Notes: a model not told the origin generated them from the sequence alone. A DNA stretch of 42,062 nucleotides from Dongibacter bovis (GCA_902763085.1 CACWQW010000017.1:1-42062); one strand, 5' to 3'; numbered from the stretch's first letter, positions 7,782-17,195 are shown. Translations and numbers: made by a program.

Positions 7782-9014
7782 ATGACAACGCTACAGGATA
7801 CGCCGCGCGCGAGCCGGCTCCACATCGGCCTCTTCGGTCGCCGCAACAGCGGCAAGTCGTCGCTCATGAACGCGCTGACGGGGCAGGAGATCGCCATCGT
7901 CTCCGCGCGCCCGGGCACGACGACCGATCCCGTCTACAAGTCGATGGAGATCGCTGGGATCGGCCCCGTCGTCTTCATCGACACAGCGGGCTTCGACGAC
8001 GATGAGGCGGAGCTCGGCGCGGCGCGCGTGCACCAGACGGAGCGCGCCGCCAAGGAGACCGACATCGCGCTCGTGCTCTTCCCGCCCGAGGAGGGCGGCG
8101 ACGCGGAGGCGCTGCGCTTCGCCGCGCACCTGAAGGAAATGGGACGGCCCGTGCTCGCCGTCGTCAGCCAGGCGGACCTCCTCGCAGACGGCGGCGCCGC
8201 GCGCGCCGCGGCAATCGGGCGCGCGGCGCAGGTCACGGCGCTCGCCGTGAGCGCGAGGGAGCGGCGCGGGCTCGACGCGCTGCGCCGCGAGATCGCACGC
8301 CTCCTGCCGGCGGACTACGCGCTGCGCTCCATCACGGGCGATCTCTGCCGTGAGGGAGATACGGTGCTGCTCGTGATGCCGCAGGACATCCAGGCGCCGA
8401 AGGGACGCCTCATCCTGCCGCAGGTGCAGACGCTGCGCGAGCTTCTCGACAAGCATGCGCTCGTGCTCTCCTGCACGACGGACAAGCTCGATGAGGCGCT
8501 CGCACTCCTGAGGGAGCCGCCGCAACTCATCATCACGGACTCGCAGGCGTTCCGTACCGTGTACGAGAAGAAGCCGAAGGAGAGCCTGATCACGTCGTTC
8601 TCCGTGCTCTTCGCAGCGCTCAAGGGGGATCTTTCCTACTTCCTCGCGGGCGCGCGCCTGCTCGCCACGCGCAAGGGGACGGGCGGCAGCGATCACATCC
8701 TCATCGCGGAGGCGTGCACGCACAAGCCGCTCGCGGAGGACATCGGCCGCGTGAAGCTCCCGCGCCTCCTGCGGCGCACGCTCGGCGGCGAGATCGCCGT
8801 GAACGTCGTCTCGGGCAAGGACTTCCCCGAGGACCTCACGGGCTACGACCTCATCATCCACTGCGGCAGCTGCATGTTCAATCGCAGCTACGTGCTCTGC
8901 CGTGTGGCGGAGGCGCGCGCCGCGGGTGTGCCGATGACGAACTACGGGCTCGCCATCGCCGCGCTGCTCGGCATCCTGCCGGACGTTGCGCTGCCGGAGC
9001 GCGTGGAGCCGTGA
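7782..9014 (+). CDS. hydF: [FeFe]-hydrogenase H-cluster maturation GTPase HydF
   Basis: HydF is the GTP-binding scaffold on which the diiron subcluster of FeFe hydrogenase is assembled before transfer to HydA. The 410-aa length fits. The N-terminal GTPase domain shows a P-loop (GRRNSGKSS, about 19-27), a G2 threonine in ARPGTTTDPV and DTAG at G3. The G4 position reads SQAD rather than the usual NKxD. The C-terminal cluster-binding part has the family's C-T-H (in EACTHKP) and, about 50 residues later, HCGSC. The start at 7782 follows two G-rich binding-site blocks, and the frame is open further upstream without a better start. HydE, HydG and the hydrogenase itself are not in this window. Confidence 0.93.
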   Translation: MTTLQDTPRASRLHIGLFGRRNSGKSSLMNALTGQEIAIVSARPGTTTDPVYKSMEIAGIGPVVFIDTAGFDDDEAELGAARVHQTERAAKETDIALVLFPPEEGGDAEALRFAAHLKEMGRPVLAVVSQADLLADGGAARAAAIGRAAQVTALAVSARERRGLDALRREIARLLPADYALRSITGDLCREGDTVLLVMPQDIQAPKGRLILPQVQTLRELLDKHALVLSCTTDKLDEALALLREPPQLIITDSQAFRTVYEKKPKESLITSFSVLFAALKGDLSYFLAGARLLATRKGTGGSDHILIAEACTHKPLAEDIGRVKLPRLLRRTLGGEIAVNVVSGKDFPEDLTGYDLIIHCGSCMFNRSYVLCRVAEARAAGVPMTNYGLAIAALLGILPDVALPERVEP

Positions 9015-9065
9015 GGCCTGACTTTTGCATCTGATTTCCCATGCTTTCGCTATGAGGTGATGAGA

Positions 9066-9941
9066 ATGAAAAACATCCGCTCCATCTGGACGATCCTCGT
9101 CTTCGCCTGCTGCCTGCTCGCCTCCTCCCTCGCCTCGGCAGAGGACGCGAACTGGTACTGGCTCTCCTCGGACGACAAGTACAGTAATTTCTTCGACCCG
9201 TCCTCCGTTGTGACGACCGCGAGCGTGGAGACCGCACACGGCAGGGTGGCGACGGAGATCGAGTGCTACATCAAGACGGGCTACAGCTACGGCGGCGCGC
9301 AGGAGACCATCGCCGCGTACGGCATCGAGAGTGTCGTGCCGAACCCCGCGCAGCTCTCGTTCAGCGTGGCGCTCCTCAAGGTGAACCCGCAGAACCGCAC
9401 GGTGCAGTACGTGAAAGAGGACTTCTATGACGCCGATGCCCGCGTGATCTGGTCGCATACGGACGGCCGGGAGAAAGAGGTCAATTCCCAGTCGTTCGAT
9501 GAGCAGTACTACGACGCGATCGTCGATCACGTGTTCCATCAGCATGAGCTCGAGCGGCGCACGGCGGCGGACCGCTGGCAGGACCTCTGGAGCAGCACCG
9601 TCGACGGACTCACGACGTCTGCCATCGCCGATACGACGACGATGCGCCGCAAGGGCGACAACCTCATCTTCTGGGAGTGGGACACGGTCAAGGACGTGCA
9701 GGGCAATACGCTCGAGATCAAGTTCCTCAAGAAGGCCGTGAACCTGCCGCAGGGAACGGAGCGCATTGTAACGGCGCGCTACTGGAGCGGCGAGACGGGC
9801 TGGAAGGACCTCGAGGACGACATGGCGGGGGCCTACCGACTCATCAAGTCCGGCACACCGCAGGCGGACGGCCTCACGGTCCTGCGCCTCTACGCGAAGG
9901 ATCACGCCGATTGGGTCGACCGCTACCGCATCGATGACTGA
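9066..9941 (+). CDS. Exported protein of unknown function
   Basis: 291 aa with a clear signal peptide: MKNIRS, a hydrophobic stretch (IWTILVFACCLLASSL) and a signal peptidase I site ASA|ED at about residue 23. The mature part is rich in aromatic residues and acidic patches (ANWYWLSSDDKYSNFF, IFWEWDTV, RIVTARYWSGETGW) and shows no catalytic motif I know. Comparable small secreted proteins with a WYWLxSDD-like start are common in Negativicutes but uncharacterised, as far as I recall. The ATG at 9066 is chosen over those at 9057 (GTG) and 9060 because GAGGTG is spaced 6 nt from it. It lies 51 nt after hydF and ends at a strong terminator. Confidence 0.75.
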   Translation: MKNIRSIWTILVFACCLLASSLASAEDANWYWLSSDDKYSNFFDPSSVVTTASVETAHGRVATEIECYIKTGYSYGGAQETIAAYGIESVVPNPAQLSFSVALLKVNPQNRTVQYVKEDFYDADARVIWSHTDGREKEVNSQSFDEQYYDAIVDHVFHQHELERRTAADRWQDLWSSTVDGLTTSAIADTTTMRRKGDNLIFWEWDTVKDVQGNTLEIKFLKKAVNLPQGTERIVTARYWSGETGWKDLEDDMAGAYRLIKSGTPQADGLTVLRLYAKDHADWVDRYRIDD

Positions 9942-9949
9942 GGCGAGAG

Positions 9950-9988
9950 ATGGCACGGGGAAGCACGGTTCCCCGTGCCATTCCTTTT
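9950..9988 (+). terminator. Rho-independent terminator
   Basis: ATGGCACGGGGAA pairs with TTCCCCGTGCCAT around a short GCACGG loop, followed by TCCTTTT. It closes the hydF/exported-protein unit. The T run overlaps the -35 box of the serS promoter. Confidence 0.85.
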
Positions 9989-10015
9989 GACACGTCCCAT
10001 TCCTTATATTATAAT
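9987..10015 (+). promoter_or_regulatory. Consensus sigma-70 promoter of serS
   Basis: TTGACA (9987-9992), exactly 17 nt, TATAAT (10010-10015): both boxes are perfect. Transcription should begin near 10022, giving an ~80-nt leader. Confidence 0.9.
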
Positions 10016-10040
10016 GAGTCTATTGGCAGGCGTCCCCGCG

Positions 10041-10083
10041 CGGCAGGGGCGTTTCGGAGAACGCGCCCCGCGGCGCTTTTTTG
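10041..10083 (+). promoter_or_regulatory. Terminator-like hairpin in the serS leader (possible attenuator)
   Basis: Within the leader, GGGGCGTT (10046-10053) can pair with AACGCGCCCC (10060-10069, one bulge). After a few G/C bases comes CTTTTTT (10076-10082), 17 nt before the serS ATG. No T-box motif is visible, so the trigger, if any, is unknown. It could simply be a passive structure. Confidence 0.5.
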
Positions 10084-10099
10084 ATGGAGAGTGAAGGAA

Positions 10100-11377
10100 A
10101 TGTTAGATATCAAGTTCGTCCGTGAACACCTGGACGATGTCCGTCAGATGCTGAAGAACCGCTGCAATCCCCTGAGCCTCGACGACTTCGAGGCACTCGA
10201 TAAGAAGCGCCGGGAGCTCCTCAATGAGACGGAGACGCTGAAAAGCGAGCGCAACGCCGTCTCGAAAGAGATCAGCGTGATGAAGAAGAACAAGGAGGAC
10301 GCGGCGCCGAAGATCGCGGCGATGCGCGAGGTCGGCCAGAAGATCTCCGCGCTCGACGCCGAGCTCAAGGACGTCGAGACGCGCCTGCGTGACATCATGC
10401 TGCACATCCCGAACATGCCGAAGGCGGACGTGCCCATCGGCAAGGACGACACGGAGAACCCCGAGGTGCGCAAGTGGGGCGAGCCGACGAAGTTCTCCTT
10501 CGAGCCGAAGGCGCACTGGGACATCGGCAGCGACCTCGACATCCTTGACGCCGACCGCGCAGCGAAGGTCACGGGCGCGCGCTTCACGTTCTACAAGGGG
10601 CTCGGCGCGCGCCTCGAGCGCGCCTGCATCAACTTCATGATGGACCTGCACGCGAACAAGCACGGCTACACGGAGATGCTCGCGCCCTATATCGCGAACA
10701 AGGACAGCATGATCGGCACGGGCCAGCTGCCGAAATTCGCCGAGGACATGTTCAAGCTCGAGGGGCTCGACTACTACCTCGTGCCGACGGCGGAGGTGCC
10801 GACGACGAACTACCACCGCGACGAGATTCTCGACGGCAGCCAGCTGCCGGAGTACTATAGCTGCTACACGGCGTGTTTCCGCGCCGAGGCGGGCAGCGCA
10901 GGGCGCGACACGCGCGGCCTCATCCGTCAGCACCAGTTCAACAAGGTCGAGCTCATCAAGTTCGTCAAGCCTGAGACGAGCTGGGACGAGCTCGAGAGCA
11001 TGGTCGATGCTGCGGAGGACGTGCTGCGCATCCTCGAGCTCCCGTACCACGTCGTGCAGCTCTGCACGGGCGACATGAGCTTCACCTCGGCGAAGACGTA
11101 CGACATCGAGGTTTGGTTTCCTGCGCAGAACAAGTACCGCGAGATCTCCTCGTGCTCGAACTGCCTCGACTACCAGGCGCGCCGTGCGAACATCAAGTTC
11201 CGCCGCGACACGAAGAGCAAGCCCGAGTTCGTCCACACGCTCAACGGCTCCGGCCTCGCGGTCGGCCGCACGGTGGCGGCGATTCTCGAGAACTACCAGC
11301 AGGAAGACGGCTCCGTCCGCATCCCGAAGGCACTCGTCCCCTACATGGGCGGCGTTGAGGTCATCGAGAGGAACTAA
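10100..11377 (+). CDS. serS: Seryl-tRNA synthetase
   Basis: Charges tRNA-Ser (and tRNA-Sec) with serine. The 425-aa protein has the N-terminal antiparallel coiled-coil arm that grips the long variable arm of tRNA-Ser (about 30-105, rich in K, E and R). The class II core follows with motif 2 ([22 protein letters not shown]) and motif 3 ([19 protein letters not shown]). The start [10 protein letters not shown] matches the conserved SerRS beginning; an in-frame GTG 9 nt upstream is rejected because GAAGGA sits between them as the binding site. It is transcribed alone from a consensus promoter and closed by a strong terminator. Confidence 0.97.
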   Translation: MLDIKFVREHLDDVRQMLKNRCNPLSLDDFEALDKKRRELLNETETLKSERNAVSKEISVMKKNKEDAAPKIAAMREVGQKISALDAELKDVETRLRDIMLHIPNMPKADVPIGKDDTENPEVRKWGEPTKFSFEPKAHWDIGSDLDILDADRAAKVTGARFTFYKGLGARLERACINFMMDLHANKHGYTEMLAPYIANKDSMIGTGQLPKFAEDMFKLEGLDYYLVPTAEVPTTNYHRDEILDGSQLPEYYSCYTACFRAEAGSAGRDTRGLIRQHQFNKVELIKFVKPETSWDELESMVDAAEDVLRILELPYHVVQLCTGDMSFTSAKTYDIEVWFPAQNKYREISSCSNCLDYQARRANIKFRRDTKSKPEFVHTLNGSGLAVGRTVAAILENYQQEDGSVRIPKALVPYMGGVEVIERN

Positions 11378-11402
11378 GGTACAGGACACTACGATATGAT
11401 GT

Positions 11403-11447
11403 GACCGCCGGTCGGCAGAGAAAGGAATCTGCCAGCCGGCGGTCTTT
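11403..11447 (+). terminator. Rho-independent terminator of serS
   Basis: GACCGCCGG (11403-11411) pairs with CCGGCGGTC (11436-11444) and inner GGCAGA pairs with TCTGCC, followed by TTTG. A very stable stem about 25 nt after the serS stop. Confidence 0.8.
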
Positions 11448-11610
11448 GCGTGCGCTCGTCTCCGCCAGTGTGCGCCGGGCAGAAGGCACCGCAGACCGGG
11501 TCCTTTGGTACATCGTTCCATCGTTTGAACTTTTCGTCCCGGGAAGTCCGCGCTATAATAAAGGCAAATAGGACGAAAATACCGTGAATCTCGAAAAGGG
11601 GGGACGAGCG

Positions 11611-13041
11611 ATGGAGAAGAACATCAAGCTAAGCCTCAGGCTCAGTCGCCTGGACCGTAGCCTGCTCATCGCCGTGCCCGTCATGATGCTCCTCGTCTTC
11701 TTCCTGCTTCTCGCAATGATCTCCGCCTACCAGAAGGAGACGGTCGCCTCGACGATGCGCGTCGCCCGCACGCTCGCGGTGAACCAGCGCAACCAGCTCG
11801 ACGTCTATCTCGTCGGGCGCATCCAGCTTTTAGAGCTGCTCGCGCAGGAGCCGGACGTCTACAACATGAACCTCGAGCGGCAGCGTGACTTCGCCGCGCG
11901 CTGGACGCAGTCGACGGGCTTCTCGCACATCTTCTTCGTCGATAACGACGGGCAGGGCTGGTACCCGCTCGAAAACGGCGGCACGTACAGGAATCAGGCA
12001 GCGGAGCCGTTCTTTGCGGACATTCGCTCACATGAGGTCTTCGTGACCGATCCCTTCCTCAAGGAGGACGGCCCCATCACGACGGTGTGCGTCGCCATTC
12101 GCCAGCCGGACGGCACGCGCGTCGGTACGCTCTGCGGCGCGTTCTACCTGAGCAACGTGCAGAACGCCATCGACGACAACCAGGTCATCTACGGCGGCAA
12201 GTGCTACATCCTCGACAAGGAGGGGCGCCACATCTCGCTCGGCGAGGGCAACGACTGGCACTACGACTCCTTTACAGGCGGCACCTCGGATGCGGAGGTG
12301 GCGCTGCTGGAGCGCGTGTTCGCCACGGGGGAGGATCTCGACGGCACGGTCCGCATCGACGGCGCGGAGCAGTACGCGAGCACCGCGGTGCTGGGGCGCG
12401 CGCCCTGGGTCGTCATGGTCTGCGTGCCCGCTGCGGAGGTGTCGCGCAGCACGATCTGGATGGAGCGCATTCTCATCGTGCTCTCCGTCCTCGCGCTGCT
12501 CATGCTCTTCGCGTTCGCGCACATCCTGAGGAGCTGGCATCGCAGCGACGAGATCCTCTACACGGACCCGCTCTGTCCCTGCGGCAGCCGCACGGCAATG
12601 CAGCAGCTATTGGCGAGGCTCGAGCCGCGGCGCGATAGCTCCGTCACGGTGCTCTACGCCGACCTCAACCGCTTCAAGTACATCAACGACACGTTCGGGC
12701 ACGAGCAGGGCGATCTCCTCCTCATCACGTTCGCGCGCGTGTTGAGCCGCGTGTTCGACGGGACGCTCGGCTTTACAGCGCGCGCGGGCGGCGATGAGTT
12801 CGTCGTCATCATGACGGAGGTGTCGGAGCGGGTCGTGGCCGAGGCGTGGCAGCAGGTCGAGCTCGACCTGCTCGAGGAGAGCCGCCGCCTGCCGTTCTCC
12901 TACTGGATCACCTCCGCGCACGGCATGGCGACGCGCCGCCCCGGGGAGGAAAAGAGCCTCGAGGCGCTCGTGCGCGAGGCGGACCACGCGATGTACCTCT
13001 GCAAGCAGCAGCTCAGGCAGGCCTCGAGCGACGTGCGCTGA
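11611..13041 (+). CDS. Membrane diguanylate cyclase with periplasmic Cache-like sensor
   Basis: 476 aa. A short basic N terminus and first membrane helix (LLIAVPVMMLLVFFLLLAMI, about 22-42) precede a ~230-residue extracytoplasmic domain with dCache-like features (NQLDVYLVGRIQLLELLAQEP, a DNDGQ turn, VFVTDPFL.EDGPITTVCVAI). A second helix (ILIVLSVLALLMLFAFAHIL, about 292-311) leads to a cytoplasmic GGDEF domain. The active site RAGGDEFVVI is intact, so it probably makes c-di-GMP in response to a ligand. The usual DPLTGLxNR motif at the domain start reads TDPLCPCGSR, which is odd. The ATG at 11611 is favoured over a GTG at 11584 because of a GGGGGGAC-type binding site. A TATAAT at 11554-11559 lacks a well-spaced -35 box. 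Confidence 0.87.
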   Translation: MEKNIKLSLRLSRLDRSLLIAVPVMMLLVFFLLLAMISAYQKETVASTMRVARTLAVNQRNQLDVYLVGRIQLLELLAQEPDVYNMNLERQRDFAARWTQSTGFSHIFFVDNDGQGWYPLENGGTYRNQAAEPFFADIRSHEVFVTDPFLKEDGPITTVCVAIRQPDGTRVGTLCGAFYLSNVQNAIDDNQVIYGGKCYILDKEGRHISLGEGNDWHYDSFTGGTSDAEVALLERVFATGEDLDGTVRIDGAEQYASTAVLGRAPWVVMVCVPAAEVSRSTIWMERILIVLSVLALLMLFAFAHILRSWHRSDEILYTDPLCPCGSRTAMQQLLARLEPRRDSSVTVLYADLNRFKYINDTFGHEQGDLLLITFARVLSRVFDGTLGFTARAGGDEFVVIMTEVSERVVAEAWQQVELDLLEESRRLPFSYWITSAHGMATRRPGEEKSLEALVREADHAMYLCKQQLRQASSDVR

Positions 13042-13062
13042 GGCTGGGAGGCACGCTTTTCC

Positions 13063-13091
13063 TTGTACGGCTTTTCTGAAAATGGTATAAT
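13063..13091 (+). promoter_or_regulatory. Promoter of the rubrerythrin gene
   Basis: TTGTAC (13063-13068), 17-nt spacer, TATAAT (13086-13091), preceded by TG one base upstream (extended -10). A strong vegetative promoter. Confidence 0.8.
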
Positions 13092-13144
13092 GACAGCAGG
13101 TTCATAGGTAATGTTGTTGTTATTAGTTAGAAGGAGAGATTTTC

Positions 13145-13678
13145 ATGGAACTCAAGGGATCTCAGACGGAAAAGAATCTGTGGGCAGCGTTTGCCGGGGA
13201 GTCTCAGGCGCGGAACAAGTACACGTACTACGCCTCGAAGGCGAAGAAGGACGGCTTCGAGCAGATTTCCCGCATCTTCACGGAGACGGCGGACAACGAG
13301 AAGGAGCATGCGAAGATCTGGTTCAAGCTCGTCGCAGGCATCGGCGATACGAAGGACAACCTGAAGGACGCGGCGGCAGGCGAGCACGACGAGTGGACGA
13401 GCATGTACCCCGGCTTCGCGAAGACGGCGCACGAGGAAGGCTTCGAGAAGATCGCCATGCTCTTCGAGGGCGTCGCGAAGATCGAGAAAGAGCACGAAGA
13501 GCGCTACCAGCTGCTCCTCAAGAACATCGAGGAGGACAAGGTGTTCAAGAAGAGTGAGAAAATCATCTGGCAGTGCCTCAACTGCGGCTACGTCTGTGAG
13601 GCCGACAAGGCGCCGGAGGTCTGTCCGGTCTGCGCTCATCCGCAGAGCTACTTCCAGCAGGTTGCCAAGAACTACTGA
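13145..13678 (+). CDS. rbr: Rubrerythrin
   Basis: A peroxide-scavenging non-haem diiron protein that protects anaerobes from oxidative stress. The 177-aa protein has the four-helix erythrin domain with the expected carboxylate and histidine ligands ([35 protein letters not shown]). A C-terminal rubredoxin-like iron centre follows, with two CxxC knuckles (CLNCGY and CPVCAHP). An AAGGAGAGA binding site precedes the ATG. It is transcribed singly, with its own promoter and terminator. Confidence 0.95.
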   Translation: MELKGSQTEKNLWAAFAGESQARNKYTYYASKAKKDGFEQISRIFTETADNEKEHAKIWFKLVAGIGDTKDNLKDAAAGEHDEWTSMYPGFAKTAHEEGFEKIAMLFEGVAKIEKEHEERYQLLLKNIEEDKVFKKSEKIIWQCLNCGYVCEADKAPEVCPVCAHPQSYFQQVAKNY

Positions 13679-13706
13679 TCGTTCCCATTCGCGGATACGG
13701 TTCCGG

Positions 13707-13739
13707 AATGCGTCGCACGCGGAGTGCGGCGCATTTTTT
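13707..13739 (+). terminator. Rho-independent terminator of rubrerythrin
   Basis: AATGCG-T-CGCAC pairs with GTGCG-G-CGCATT around GCGGA and ends in T6. It merges with the next gene's promoter. Confidence 0.85.
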
Positions 13740-13740
13740 C

Positions 13741-13749
13741 TGCTATAAT
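13741..13749 (+). promoter_or_regulatory. Extended -10 promoter of the DUF805 gene
   Basis: TGC-TATAAT (13741-13749) directly after the rubrerythrin terminator. No -35 box is visible, as is common for extended -10 promoters. Confidence 0.5.
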
Positions 13750-13787
13750 GAAGAGGAAAGAATACGAAATCAGGAGGGATTCGCATC

Positions 13788-14294
13788 ATGGAATCGTTCA
13801 AGGAAAAACTCATCGCGTGGTTCGATACGACGGGGCGCATGAACCGCGCCGCCTTCGTCAAGCGCTTCTTCGGCGTCAACCTCGCCTGCATGGCGGGCGT
13901 GCTCATGCTCGGCTCGCGTCTGCTCGAGGCGACGGGCAGCGTCACCGCCTCGAACCTCGTGAGCGGCGCGCTTGCCGCGTTCGCGGCCGTCTGCCTCTAC
14001 CCGCCGATGGTGCGGCGCCTGCACGACCTTGGCCGGGACGCGCGCTTCGCGCGGGCATACCTCTGCTTCGGCATCCCGCAGGGCTTCCTGCTCGGCACCG
14101 TCGCCGCGCTCCCACAGGGAAGCCTCGGCCTCTACGCCTTCGACGCCGCGCTCGCGGCCGTCACGCTGCTCTTCATCGTGCTGATCTTCCACGCCGGCGA
14201 GCCGCGCAGGAACGTCTACGGCGCCGTGCCCGGACGCGCAGCAGCGCCGCGGGCGGAGCGGAAACGGCTGGGCAGGAAGGCGAGGAGCGTCTGA
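13788..14294 (+). CDS. DUF805-family membrane protein
   Basis: 168 aa with the DUF805 landmarks: an N-terminal GRMNRAAF motif, RRLHDLGRDARF in the middle and a closing NVYG. Four hydrophobic segments are visible (about 28-46, 55-75, 88-108 and 115-140), so it is an inner-membrane protein. The family (YhaH-like) has no firmly established function. The C-terminal 25 residues are basic and probably cytoplasmic. Start: AGGAGGG about 9 nt upstream of the ATG. It is expressed from its own promoter. Confidence 0.8.
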   Translation: MESFKEKLIAWFDTTGRMNRAAFVKRFFGVNLACMAGVLMLGSRLLEATGSVTASNLVSGALAAFAAVCLYPPMVRRLHDLGRDARFARAYLCFGIPQGFLLGTVAALPQGSLGLYAFDAALAAVTLLFIVLIFHAGEPRRNVYGAVPGRAAAPRAERKRLGRKARSV

Positions 14295-14321
14295 GCCGTA
14301 TCGGCAGGGTGGAAATTGCCG

Positions 14322-14350
14322 TTGACATCTCCCGGCGGCTATGTTATAGT
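14322..14350 (+). promoter_or_regulatory. Promoter of the rplU operon
   Basis: TTGACA (14322-14327), 17-nt spacer, TATAGT (14345-14350). It drives rplU and the ribosome/Obg block. Confidence 0.85.
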
Positions 14351-14356
14351 TTCTAA

Positions 14357-14474
14357 CTGTAGACGCGAAAAGTGCGTCTTCGATCGGGCAGTTCTCTGCC
14401 CGTCCCCAACCGCACAGCGGGGTTTTCAGAAGTCAGCGAGAGCTGCACCGCAGCTGGCGAGTTATCGATAGGGA
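14357..14474 (+). promoter_or_regulatory. Structured 5' leader, probable ribosomal protein L21 leader
   Basis: Between the promoter and rplU lie four successive hairpins: AGACGC/GCGTCT, CGGGCAG/CTGCCCG, AACCGC/GCGGGGTT and AGCTGC/GCAGCT. Firmicutes rplU genes are known to carry a conserved L21 leader RNA thought to mediate autoregulation. Position and architecture fit, but I cannot score it against the family model. Confidence 0.6.
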
Positions 14475-14483
14475 GGTGTTTTC

Positions 14484-14795
14484 ATGTACGCAATCATTAA
14501 AACGGGCGGCAAGCAGTATAAGGTTTCCGAGGGTGATGTCATCACGGTCGAGAAGCTCGCTGCCGCAGAAGGCGAGTCTGTGACGTTCGATGAGGTCCTG
14601 ACGGTCGTTGATGGCGGCGATGTCAAAGTCGGCACGCCGGTCGTCGCGGGCGCGAAGGTCACGGGCAAAGTCGAGGCTCAGGGCAAAGGCAAGAAGATCC
14701 GCATCTTCAAGTACAAGGCGAAGTCGAACTATCGCAAGCGCCAGGGTCATCGTCAGCCGTTCACGAAGATCACGATCGAGAAGATCGAGGCCTGA
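14484..14795 (+). CDS. rplU: 50S ribosomal protein L21
   Basis: 103 aa, standard length. Starts [14 protein letters not shown] and ends with the conserved [20 protein letters not shown]. It binds 23S rRNA in the large subunit. A GGGAGGTG binding site precedes the ATG. First gene of the classical rplU–prp–rpmA–obgE order. Confidence 0.97.
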   Translation: MYAIIKTGGKQYKVSEGDVITVEKLAAAEGESVTFDEVLTVVDGGDVKVGTPVVAGAKVTGKVEAQGKGKKIRIFKYKAKSNYRKRQGHRQPFTKITIEKIEA

Positions 14796-14814
14796 TGTTC
14801 CAGGATAATCCAGG

Positions 14815-15135
14815 ATGATTCAGGTACGCATCTTTCGACAGGCGGACGGGAGGATCACGGGCTTCGATGTGTCGGGCCACAGCGGCACGGCACGCGCGGG
14901 CGAGGATATCGTCTGCGCGGGGGTCTCGTCTCTCACGGATTCCGCCTATCTCGGCATCACGGAGTATCTGCATCGAAATGTCAGCTCCAAAGACTCGAGC
15001 GGGAAGCTCCAACTGATGCTGAATGACCGTCCCGATGAGCGGACGGATGCCATTTTGGAAACGATGCTTCTGGGGCTTACGGCGATCGCCGAAGCGTATC
15101 CCGAAGCTGTACGAATCTCAGGCGAGCGGAGGTGA
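14815..15135 (+). CDS. prp: Ribosomal-processing cysteine protease Prp
   Basis: 106 aa. Prp removes the N-terminal extension of L27 in Firmicutes and related bacteria, a step needed for a working peptidyl-transferase centre. The catalytic pair is present at the family positions: H22 in VSGHSG and C34 in [10 protein letters not shown]. It sits between rplU and rpmA, where Prp is always found, and its substrate sequence ([10 protein letters not shown]) is present at the start of the adjacent rpmA. The enzyme looks fully functional even though the L27 gene next to it is broken. Confidence 0.95.
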   Translation: MIQVRIFRQADGRITGFDVSGHSGTARAGEDIVCAGVSSLTDSAYLGITEYLHRNVSSKDSSGKLQLMLNDRPDERTDAILETMLLGLTAIAEAYPEAVRISGERR

Positions 15136-15140
15136 ATCTC

Positions 15141-15363
15141 ATGTTCATGTTCAATCTGCAGCGCTTCGCGCATAAGAAGGGCGTCAGCTCCACGCGCAAC
15201 GGCCGCGACAGCGAGTCGAAGCGCCTCTTTCCATCCGGGCCACAATGTCGGCATCGGCAAGGATGATACGCTGTTCGCCAAGGTGGCCGGCAAGGTCGCT
15301 TTCGAGCGGAAGGGCAAGTACAATCGCCAGATCAGCGTTTATACGGCTGAAGAAGCGATGTAA
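15141..15363 (+). pseudogene. rpmA: 50S ribosomal protein L27 gene with internal out-of-frame deletion
   Basis: From the ATG at 15141 the sequence encodes [14 protein letters not shown] (the Prp cleavage site) and continues to [10 protein letters not shown]. The normal block of about 24 residues (the GxKRxDGQ...RQRGTxF part) is then missing. The following bases encode [18 protein letters not shown] and the rest of L27 to ...YTAEEAM and TAA at 15363, but in a different frame. The junction lies at about 15228-15232 and the loss is about 68 nt if family spacing holds. As written, the frame ends after a dozen wrong residues. Because L27 contacts the peptidyl-transferase centre and is rarely dispensable, an assembly error or a second intact copy must be considered. 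Confidence 0.9.
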
Positions 15364-15376
15364 CAGGAACATACAG

Positions 15377-15412
15377 TACCTGCGCTCCGGAAAAGGCGCA
15401 GGTATTGTTATA
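15377..15412 (+). terminator. Hairpin after rpmA (weak terminator)
   Basis: TACCTGCGC (15377-15385) pairs with GCGCAGGTA (15396-15404), followed by TTGTTATAT. It may reduce read-through from the ribosomal genes into obgE. Confidence 0.55.
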
Positions 15413-15511
15413 TGTAAGGAAATCCCAGGGCGCGTGCCGATAGGGCGCGGTGCGCCTGGCGATTGGTCCGCGGCTGCACCCTGCAGCCCGGCAGGCGACG
15501 TGAAGCTGCGT

Positions 15512-16873
<1,362 letters not shown>

Positions 16874-16892
16874 CCGCAGGAGGAGGAATATT

Positions 16893-17195
16893 TTGATCCG
16901 GAATTCATTGAGTGGCAAGCAGAAGAGCTTCCTCCGGTCGGAGGGCATGAAGATCGATCCCGTCGTCATGGTGGGCAAGGAGGCCGTGACGCCGGCCGTC
17001 GTCGCCTCGGCGCGCGAGGCAATCAAGAAGCGCGAGCTCATCAAGGTGCGCGTGCTCAACAACTGCCTCGAGGACACGCAGGCGGTCATCGAGCTGCTCG
17101 CGGAGCGCTGCGACGCGAATCTCGTGCAGATCAAGGGCAGTACGGGCCTGCTCTTCAAGCGGAACTTCGAGAAGCCGAAGATCGAGCTGCCGTAA
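16893..17195 (+). CDS. yhbY: YhbY-family (CRM domain) RNA-binding protein
   Basis: A single CRM-domain protein of 100 aa that associates with pre-50S ribosomes. It shows the family start LSGKQKSFLRSEGMKIDPVVMVGKEAVT, a KKRELIKVRVL core and GSTGLLFKRN. There is no ATG at the right place. The TTG at 16893 is chosen because GCAGGAGGAGGAA ends about 5 nt before it and the N-terminal homology begins there. It sits between obgE and proB, a common arrangement in Firmicutes. Confidence 0.9.
   Translation: MIRNSLSGKQKSFLRSEGMKIDPVVMVGKEAVTPAVVASAREAIKKRELIKVRVLNNCLEDTQAVIELLAERCDANLVQIKGSTGLLFKRNFEKPKIELP

Noticed and set aside
7791-9956. Long minus-strand open frame across hydF and the exported protein gene
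   Set aside because: Same antisense effect; the plus-strand genes have clear motifs and binding sites.
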